Below, in pieces: positions 41,859 to 47,113 of a stretch of DNA of 47,113 bases (position 1 is the stretch's first letter; each line of letters begins with the position of its first letter). This stretch comes from CAZYBU01 sp964645775. GTDB lineage: Bacteria > Spirochaetota > UBA4802 > UBA5550. The notes under the pieces are model-generated. The model was not told the origin of the DNA, did not search any database, and was given only the letters and a program-made list of their open reading frames with translations. The translations under genes were made by a program, and so were the position numbers. Location: assembly GCA_964645775.1 (NCBI GenBank), contig CAZYBU010000026.1, forward strand, positions 1-47,113, given 5' to 3'.

Positions 41859-43970
41859 TTACTTGTCTCCTTTCCTGATTTCACTCCAGCGGGCCATAGC
41901 CGAGGCGGCGCTTACCCACTGGATGATGTCGCCCAGTACCGGTATCTCTTCCCGTATGAGGCGGGTCGACATTTTCTCCGTGTAGGGTCCGCCGGCGGCG
42001 CAGCAGAGAATCGGTTTTTTTCTCTTCCGGTTAAGGAGGCTCATCTTCTCGACTATGGTCTCATCCAGGGGCGTGTTCTGGAAAACGAAGAAGACCATGA
42101 TGATGTCCACATTGTCGTCATCCAGAAGGCGGGCAATGACGTACTCGTAATCCCCGGCTGAGGCGGAGCCGGTAACGTCCACAGGGTTATCGACGATGTA
42201 GAAGAAGCTGAAGTGCTCTCTCATCTGTTTTTTTGAGTCTTCTGACAGGGAGGCAAGGGCCAGTCCCTTCTCCGAAAAATGGTCCAGGGCGTTGACCATG
42301 GGACCGGCGCCGTTGGAGAGGAGGGCAACCCGGTTCCCCGTGGCCTCCGGTTGCATGGCCAGGGCCTCGCAACTCGCGTAACATTCGTAGAAACTGTTCG
42401 TGGTTATAATGCCCGCCTGGCGAAAGACTCCATCGTAGACATGGTAACTGCCGCCGTAGGCGCCGGTATGGGAGACCGACGCCTTAGCCGCTTCCATGGA
42501 GCGGCCGGTCTTGTAGACCAGGACCGGTTTCCCCGCATCTATGGCCCGGCGGGAGGCCTGGATAAACTTTCGGCCGTCTCCGAGACCTTCAATGTAACTT
42601 CCGATTACCGAGGTCTGGTCATCGTCGGCGAAGAAGGATATGAGATCACCCTCGTCGACATCCACGCGGTTGCCGTAACTTACCATACGGCTGACTCCCA
42701 CGAGATGGGCCTTCTCCATGAAGGCGCAGCCCCAGGTGCCGCTCTGGGTGATGAAACTCATGGAGCCGGGACCGGGCCTCTGGAAACGTTCCTGGTGGTA
42801 AAAGAAGGAGTCGAAACGGGAATGACCGTCAAAGGAGCCGATGCAGTTCGGCCCGATGATGCGAATGCCCTTTTCCCGGGCCGAGGATCTGATCTTCTCC
42901 TCCAGGGCGGCCCGCTCTCCACCCAGTTCCTTTCCTCCGCCAGATACGATAAGAGCGGCGCTGGAGCCGATCCCTTTCATCTCCTCAAGGATTGCCGGGA
43001 CCAGGGAGAGGTCCACGACAATGACCACGAGGTCCGGGGTCTCCGGGAGGCCGGCGAGAGAAGGGTATGTCTTAAGGCCCATGATGGTATCATAGTTTGG
43101 GTTGATGGGATAGACGGAGCCCCTGAACTCCAGGCGGGTAAGGGTGTCCAGGATGACATTGCCGATCTTTCCCTCCGTGGTGGAGGCTCCGATAAGGGCC
43201 ACGCTTCGAGGCGTGAAAAAGTTCTGGAGATGGTCCGCCCGTGGAGGTTCGGACGCGGGATACCTTTTCTCCCTGTCGGGGAATACAAGTTTCGCGTCCA
43301 CGACAGTGCATCCGTCGGGCCGGACGATGACAGGGTTGAAGTCTACAGAGTCATAGAGGTCCACGAACTCCTGACCGAATGTTGATATATTCATAAGAGC
43401 CTGGACGAGAAGGTCTTCGTTTACCGGCTCACTGCCCCGGTATCCTGCAAGAAGGGGGTAGCCCTTCAGGGAACGGAGCATACCCAGGATATCACCTTCG
43501 GCAAGGGGTAGCATCCCGAAGGTAACGTCCCGGAACAGGTCGGTCATGATGCCGCCCATGCCGACCATAAGAAGGGGGCCGAAGGTGACGTCGTTCTGGA
43601 GGCCCACGATCAGTTCCACGCCGGAGGAGGCCTGCTCTTCCGCGAGGATGCCGATATATCCTTCAACCTTTCCGTAAAAGGTCTTCTCCATCTCCTGGAA
43701 CGTCTTCTCCATCTCCTCCGGGGATGAGATGCCCAGGCGCACGCCGGAGAGTTCGGTTTTATGGAGAACCCGGTCAGAGACCAGTTTCATGACAACGGGA
43801 AAGGGGAGACTCCGCGAGGCCTCCCGGCAGGCATCAATGCCTGTCAGGAGAGTGGAGAGCGGGACAGGGATATCCAGTTTATGGAGGATTTCCTTCATCT
43901 CGTTTTCGGGAAGGATGGAAGCCCTTTCCATCCGGGAGATAATGCGTTCTCGGATTTCCTTGTTTTTCAT
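41859..43970 (-). CDS. NDP-forming acyl-CoA synthetase (ACD), fused beta-alpha
   Basis: A 703-residue fused acetate/acyl-CoA ligase (ADP-forming) of the ACD superfamily. The N-terminal part (about 1-235) is an ATP-grasp domain (PFPVVMKLVSDRVLHKTELSGVRLG). The middle (about 245-370) is a CoA-binding domain (SVALIGASTTEGKIGN). The C-terminal part is a succinyl-CoA ligase-like domain (ITQSGTWG, SYGNRVDVDEGDL); the phosphohistidine is probably the His in SHTGAYGG. In many fused ACDs the CoA-binding (alpha) half comes first; here ATP-grasp comes first. It makes ATP from an acyl-CoA or the reverse. It overlaps the cupin gene by four bases and adjoins BKACE, so acyl-CoA from BKACE is its likely substrate. 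Confidence 0.9.
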   Translation of the reverse strand: MKNKEIRERIISRMERASILPENEMKEILHKLDIPVPLSTLLTGIDACREASRSLPFPVVMKLVSDRVLHKTELSGVRLGISSPEEMEKTFQEMEKTFYGKVEGYIGILAEEQASSGVELIVGLQNDVTFGPLLMVGMGGIMTDLFRDVTFGMLPLAEGDILGMLRSLKGYPLLAGYRGSEPVNEDLLVQALMNISTFGQEFVDLYDSVDFNPVIVRPDGCTVVDAKLVFPDREKRYPASEPPRADHLQNFFTPRSVALIGASTTEGKIGNVILDTLTRLEFRGSVYPINPNYDTIMGLKTYPSLAGLPETPDLVVIVVDLSLVPAILEEMKGIGSSAALIVSGGGKELGGERAALEEKIRSSAREKGIRIIGPNCIGSFDGHSRFDSFFYHQERFQRPGPGSMSFITQSGTWGCAFMEKAHLVGVSRMVSYGNRVDVDEGDLISFFADDDQTSVIGSYIEGLGDGRKFIQASRRAIDAGKPVLVYKTGRSMEAAKASVSHTGAYGGSYHVYDGVFRQAGIITTNSFYECYASCEALAMQPEATGNRVALLSNGAGPMVNALDHFSEKGLALASLSEDSKKQMREHFSFFYIVDNPVDVTGSASAGDYEYVIARLLDDDNVDIIMVFFVFQNTPLDETIVEKMSLLNRKRKKPILCCAAGGPYTEKMSTRLIREEIPVLGDIIQWVSAASAMARWSEIRKGDK

Positions 43971-44371
43971 CGGGAACTCCCGGCCTTCCGGGCCTCTTCA
44001 AGGCTGGCCCTGATGTATTCTTCTGACACCGCGGGTATGAATACGCACGCTATCTGCAGAGGTTCATTTCCCGTATTGAGCGTTTTGTGAGAGACGCCGG
44101 GTGGGGCGTACATAGCCACTCCCGGTTTAAGCTCATGCTCCTCGTCTCCGATCCAGGCCTTTCCGCTGCCAGTCATGAAGATCATGAGTTCTCCCTTGTC
44201 GTCATGGGCGTGGAAATCGGTGCAGCCTCCGTTGGGTGCCAGGGTGGAGAGGAGGAGGGTGAAGTCTTTTATCCTCTCGTCGGAGTCGGGCGACATGATG
44301 ATCTTCAGTTCTCGCTCAAAAGGTTTATCGATGGTATGTCCTTCAATTTTAGTGAAATCGTAAAAGAGCAT
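43967..44371 (-). CDS. Cupin-domain protein
   Basis: A 134-residue single-domain cupin. The first motif is TDFHAHDDKGELMIFMTG, the second PPGVSHKTLNTG, giving two histidines in the first motif, a glutamate and a later histidine for a metal. Proteins like this act as sugar or keto-acid isomerases, dioxygenases or binding proteins; none can be assigned. It is the first gene of the IclR-controlled operon, overlapping the acyl-CoA synthetase by four bases. GGGAGG precedes the ATG by about 8 bases. Confidence 0.88.
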   Translation of the reverse strand: MLFYDFTKIEGHTIDKPFERELKIIMSPDSDERIKDFTLLLSTLAPNGGCTDFHAHDDKGELMIFMTGSGKAWIGDEEHELKPGVAMYAPPGVSHKTLNTGNEPLQIACVFIPAVSEEYIRASLEEARKAGSSR

Positions 44372-44391
44372 TCTTTGGCCTCCCGCATGTC

Positions 44392-44410
44392 TATTGTATT
44401 ATATACAATA
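44392..44410. promoter_or_regulatory. Palindromic operator over the -10 box of the cupin operon
   Basis: TATTGTAT (44392-44399) and ATACAATA (44403-44410) are exact reverse complements around a 3-base centre. The palindrome covers the -10 box of the minus-strand promoter, so a bound protein would block it. IclR is the obvious candidate. Confidence 0.65.
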
Positions 44411-44428
44411 TATGTGCGCAATAGTCAA
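44400..44428 (-). promoter_or_regulatory. Promoter of the cupin-ACD-BKACE-RpiB-IolD operon
   Basis: Minus strand TTGACT (44428-44423), 17-base spacer, TATATA (44405-44400); TATAAT at 44403-44398 overlaps at 19 bases. It gives a leader of about 20-25 bases to the ATG at 44371. Confidence 0.65.
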
Positions 44429-44559
44429 TGAAAATATAATAAATTTTTGCGACAAAGCGCAATCCTGTCTGATCTCTGCATAGTTATCCAGATAACCTTC
44501 ATTTTTATTGACCTTTCGGAGGGGCAGGATACCAATAACTATGCCGGTAACTGATTTTG

Positions 44560-44588
44560 TTGAAATTAGAATTGACGGATTTCATAAT
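44560..44588 (+). promoter_or_regulatory. Promoter of the IclR gene
   Basis: TTGAAA (44560-44565), 17-base spacer, CATAAT (44583-44588, five of six). Predicted start near 44595 leaves only about 14 bases before ATG 44609, with no ribosome site. Confidence 0.6.
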
Positions 44589-44614
44589 GCACAATAGCTT
44601 TGTGTATTATGAAA
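44580..44614. promoter_or_regulatory. Large palindrome over the IclR -10 box and start codon
   Basis: Arms of 15 bases (44580-44594 and 44600-44614) match at 14 of 15 positions around TAGCT. The left arm holds the -10 box, the right arm the start codon of iclR. This is the geometry of an autorepression operator. TGCACAATAG (44588-44597) recurs as TGCGCAATAG at 44415-44424 in the divergent promoter. Confidence 0.7.
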
Positions 44615-45397
44615 AAAGAAGCCGGTATCCCTCCTCCCCTTATCCAGTCCCTCGACAGAGGATTGAAGATCCTCCAGATTCTGGGAAGATCAAACGAACC
44701 CCTCTCCCTGAGTGAAATAGCCGGTCATTTTGAGATAGATCGATCTTCAGTCTTTCGTCTAATATCGACCTTAATGCACAACAGCTTCGTGAAGCAGGAC
44801 CCGGACACAAGGAAATACCGTATAGGGTACCGGGTCATGGAACTGGCCGGCTCTTACGGGGAGCAGTCCAACATAGAGGAAATCATCCGGCCAGTCATGA
44901 AACGTATCTGCCTCGAAACGAAACAGAACACCCACCTGGCCGTGCTGGACCGGGACTCTGTGGTCTTTATCGCCGTGGAGCAGCCAAGGGAGATGATTAC
45001 CATGAACCTCCAGGTGGGGACCCGGGAGCCCGTGATTCCCACGGCCCTTGGAAAGGCTTTGATATCGAGGCTTCCTCTCGAAGAGATACGCCGCCATATT
45101 CAGTCCTCTTTCATTAGTGGCAAACCGGAAGAAGGTGAATCTTCTCTTGATGCCTGCATGAAAGATATGGAGAAAGTGCGGAAGCGCCGGGTGGCCAGCG
45201 ACAATGAGGAATTTAAGGACGGGGTCGTCTGTTTCGCGGCACCCATCCTGAATAACCGGGGAGAGGCGCAGTTCTCCATAGGGATATCCGGCCCCGGAGA
45301 CAGGGTGCGGCCCAGGTTTGATGAAATTGAAGAGATAGTGCGCCGGGCCGGTCTGGAGCTCTCCCGTCTCATGGGATACGGCGAGGCCGATGCATAG
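44609..45397 (+). CDS. IclR-family transcriptional regulator
   Basis: A 262-residue DNA-binding protein. The N-terminal winged helix (about 10-75) shows SLDRGLKILQILG, LSLSEIAGHFEIDRSSVFRLISTL and FVKQDPDTRKYRIGYRV. The effector domain (about 85-255) shows THLAVLDRDSVVFIAVEQP, PTALGKALIS and RVASDNEEFKDGVVCFAAPI. Ligands of the family are small carboxylic or aromatic acids and sugar acids, which fits a divergent catabolic operon. ATG 44609 is chosen; a TTG at 44600 also reads in frame. It is very likely autoregulated through the palindrome overlapping its start. Confidence 0.93.
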   Translation: MKKEAGIPPPLIQSLDRGLKILQILGRSNEPLSLSEIAGHFEIDRSSVFRLISTLMHNSFVKQDPDTRKYRIGYRVMELAGSYGEQSNIEEIIRPVMKRICLETKQNTHLAVLDRDSVVFIAVEQPREMITMNLQVGTREPVIPTALGKALISRLPLEEIRRHIQSSFISGKPEEGESSLDACMKDMEKVRKRRVASDNEEFKDGVVCFAAPILNNRGEAQFSIGISGPGDRVRPRFDEIEEIVRRAGLELSRLMGYGEADA

Positions 45398-45415
45398 TTA
45401 TCCACCCCCCCTGGT

Positions 45416-46216
45416 TCAGGGATATATCTTCTCGCTTCTGATCCTGTTTCCCATGCTGTAGATGGTGTAGACCAGCCAGGCCGGTTTGCCGTGGAAGTAC
45501 TGGATGTACCACCGCAGGCGGACCGTGGTCTGGGTAATGGGCTGGTCTACCAGGACGTTCCTGCCCTTCGCGTCGAGGTAGTGGGTATGATCACAGAGTT
45601 TTCCGCTGGTCTGCTGCATGTAACACTCCCGTACGGTGCGGAGCCTGCCTTCCGTGTCATACCCGGCCTCGTACCACGCGTAAGAGCTGCCAGCGGCCAG
45701 GGTCTCTTTCCATTTTTTGATCTGCTCGCCGGGAAATTCTCCGGAAAGTTTCAGGCCTGTCCCCGCAGGCGGGGGAGCTTCTCGTAAAAAGGAATCCTTT
45801 TTAACTACCTCCTTCATCTCTTCAAGGGTTCTGCCGCCGAATGTCGATGTGTAGGTCATCTTTCTGAACCAGCGGAGGTTCAGTATCCTGGAACGGCTCT
45901 CCATCAGCTTATGAATATATCGGTCAACCAGGGCGTCCTCCTCCTTTTTCAGGGAGCGGATTTCGTCGATTTCATTTTTGGACAGGTCGCGCCAGGAGAA
46001 GGATGGGTTCTTCTGGTACCAGGATTTCGAAGAGAAGTAGCTCTGTATGGCGCTGCTCTTAAAGACGTACCCGTGCCGGGCGAAGAGGGTGTTTCTTTTC
46101 TCGACAAGATTATGAATTCTTTCCGCCGTGGGCAGGTCCTCACCAGCCAGATTGCTCGCAATGAAGAGCAGGGCCGGGACCAGGGTGAAAGAGAGAATGA
46201 AAAGAGTAAGTCTCAC
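45416..46216 (-). CDS. Secreted YARHG-domain protein
   Basis: A 266-residue exported protein with a signal peptide (about 1-24). The motif RNTLFARHGYVFKSSAIQSY and SKSWYQKNPSFS (about 41-75) is the YARHG domain, found in extracellular or membrane proteins of unknown role. The rest is charged and beta-rich, with two cysteines, and reads like an MORN/toxin-antitoxin-like wedge fold: GYDTEGRLRTVRECYM and YLDAKGRNVLVDQP repeat a tyrosine-rich strand pattern. The start is GTG at 46216 with GGAGG 7 bases upstream. It converges with iclR. I cannot assign a function. Confidence 0.8.
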   Translation of the reverse strand: MRLTLFILSFTLVPALLFIASNLAGEDLPTAERIHNLVEKRNTLFARHGYVFKSSAIQSYFSSKSWYQKNPSFSWRDLSKNEIDEIRSLKKEEDALVDRYIHKLMESRSRILNLRWFRKMTYTSTFGGRTLEEMKEVVKKDSFLREAPPPAGTGLKLSGEFPGEQIKKWKETLAAGSSYAWYEAGYDTEGRLRTVRECYMQQTSGKLCDHTHYLDAKGRNVLVDQPITQTTVRLRWYIQYFHGKPAWLVYTIYSMGNRIRSEKIYP

Positions 46217-46419
46217 AGGGTATCCTCCGGTGCGTGGAGTCTAAGCTATACCGAATATAGATTATCGAGCAGGATTATGCAAACGGTATTGAATATTTTT
46301 CAGGAGCTCCAATTAATTTTCAGTGCGCATACTTTACCGTAACTTGTTATATAAAACTCTAATATCCGCAACGCCGAAGAGGGAAGGGAGATTAGTTTTT
46401 TTGCTCGTACAAGCTTCTT

Positions 46420-46434
46420 CAGGTATAATACCTG
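46420..46434 (+). promoter_or_regulatory. Promoter with palindromic -10 region upstream of the DUF2157-like gene
   Basis: TTGCTC (46401-46406), 17-base spacer, TATAAT (46424-46429). The -10 box lies in the perfect palindrome CAGGTAT-A-ATACCTG (46420-46434). The rest of 46217-46502 is AT-rich without clear features. Confidence 0.5.
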
Positions 46435-46502
46435 ATTTGTTTTTGATTATTCCCGGTATATCGTTATCTTCTGGTAGAAGAGAACCGGGGAAAGGGGGCA
46501 GG

Positions 46503-47113
46503 ATGCTGCTAAATAAAAAGAAATACAGACTGGTCGCAAAGGTTATCGAAGCCTGGAAGGAGCGGGGACTGCTTTCGGAAGAAAAGTCACATGAACTAAA
46601 AAATTCACTCGAGATAGCAAGTGTGGACTGGAGAAGATTGGCCCGATACTCCTTCTGGATAGCGGGAATAAGCCTGGGCATCGCCGTTTTCGCCCTTTTG
46701 CTGGATGACGCTATAATGGCCCTGATCGAACAGATTATTCGACTGCCAGACATTGTGAAATCTCTGCTCCTGGCAATTATCGCGGCTCTTCTCTATTTCT
46801 GGGGCTTCCGCAGGATGAATATGCACCCGGCTAAGAATTATACCAGTGAATCTATTCTATTCGCCGGCGCTGTTGTCACGGGAGGCGCGATTATCTTCCT
46901 GGGCCAGGCCCTGGATACGGGGAGCGGGCATTTTTCATTGCTCATACTCATGGCGACCCTGGTTTACCTTCTGATTGGGGGATTGTTCCCGTCCGTTCCG
47001 ATGTGGGTGCTGGGGCTGCTCTCGATGAGCGCCTGGTTCGGCACGGAGACCGGATACGCATCCGGATGGGGCGCCTACTTCCTGGGGATGAACTATCCCC
47101 TTCGCTTCGTGAT
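46503..47113 (+). CDS. DUF2157-like multi-pass membrane protein, partial
   Basis: An open frame from ATG 46503 to the right edge (about 203 residues seen). The N-terminal about 50 residues are soluble and helical (KVIEAWKERGLLSEEKSHELKNSL), then hydrophobic helices follow in pairs (about 52-72, 84-102, 112-130, 138-156, and onward). This soluble head plus many helices resembles DUF2157 proteins. AGGGGGCAGG precedes the ATG. The function is unknown. Confidence 0.8.
   Translation, partial: MLLNKKKYRLVAKVIEAWKERGLLSEEKSHELKNSLEIASVDWRRLARYSFWIAGISLGIAVFALLLDDAIMALIEQIIRLPDIVKSLLLAIIAALLYFWGFRRMNMHPAKNYTSESILFAGAVVTGGAIIFLGQALDTGSGHFSLLILMATLVYLLIGGLFPSVPMWVLGLLSMSAWFGTETGYASGWGAYFLGMNYPLRFV

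Noticed and set aside
40741..41985. Long plus-strand open frame (about 414 codons) opposite the RpiB-like and BKACE genes
   Set aside because: It lies wholly antisense to two genes with clear active-site motifs, and its translation has no recognisable domain; GC-rich codon positions create such frames.
42279..43385. Long plus-strand open frame opposite the ACD gene
   Set aside because: Antisense to a well-supported fused acyl-CoA synthetase; composition is that of a mirrored coding strand.
1..47113. Search by eye for tRNA, rRNA, CRISPR repeats, insertion-sequence ends and prophage genes
   Set aside because: None found; gene density, strand blocks and codon style look uniform through the window.

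Overview
The window reads as chromosomal DNA of a free-living, probably anaerobic or marine, heterotrophic bacterium, most plausibly a spirochaete (Spirochaetota). This is inferred from gene content, not proven: a 7TM-DISM sensor fused to a SpoIIE-type phosphatase, a second membrane SpoIIE phosphatase with TPRs, relaxed lipoprotein signal sequences, a pyrophosphate-type phosphofructokinase, and a membrane-bound AraC regulator. Genes are tightly packed, often with ATGA overlaps. I saw no rRNA, tRNA, CRISPR array, insertion sequence or phage gene.

Layout. (1) 1-746, minus strand: a cupin-like fragment cut by the left edge and an internally deleted AgcS sodium:amino-acid symporter. (2) 843-5028, plus: a SAM methyltransferase and a peptide ABC importer (binding lipoprotein and two permeases, no ATPase genes). 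(3) 5080-16774, plus: a degenerate histidine kinase with a receiver-like domain, an FGE-sulfatase-fold secreted protein, a SpoIIE phosphatase with TPRs, RlmN, a class A penicillin-binding protein, an M23 peptidase-fold protein, a tandem-XRE regulator and two CNNM/CorC proteins. This is a signalling and cell-envelope block. (4) 16778-19404: HIT protein, an unknown membrane/coiled-coil protein, and a minus-strand ArsC/Spx-like, EamA, winged-helix set. (5) 19550-26734, plus: PepN, an NAD(P)-dependent epimerase/dehydrogenase, a lipoprotein amidase and the 7TM-DISM SpoIIE phosphatase, closed by a perfect 15-bp hairpin.

(6) 26774-38410 is a carbohydrate module. A minus-strand operon encodes a GH15-type glycosidase, PPi-type phosphofructokinase, double-SIS sugar-phosphate isomerase/deaminase, aldose 1-epimerase and Tat-exported Cys-type sulfatase. 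A GPH-family sugar symporter follows under its own promoter. A membrane AraC regulator and a transglutaminase-like protein are read divergently. The module looks built for a sulfated, perhaps amino-sugar-containing, glycan or glycoside.

(7) 38500-45397 is the most interesting part. A tight minus-strand operon encodes a cupin, an NDP-forming acyl-CoA synthetase, a beta-keto acid cleavage enzyme (BKACE), an RpiB/LacAB-type isomerase and an IolD-like ThDP enzyme, with a divergent IclR regulator. Both divergent promoters carry palindromes over their -10 boxes. The set suggests a catabolic route in which a cyclic or keto-sugar-derived beta-keto acid is split with acetyl-CoA and the acyl-CoA product yields ATP. 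I cannot assign it to a known pathway. (8) 45416-47113: a secreted YARHG-domain protein and the start of a DUF2157-like membrane protein cut by the right edge.

Several plus-strand promoters (before 1464, 24716 and 44609) place the predicted transcription start at or within about 15 bases of an ATG with no Shine-Dalgarno sequence, suggesting leaderless or near-leaderless mRNAs.
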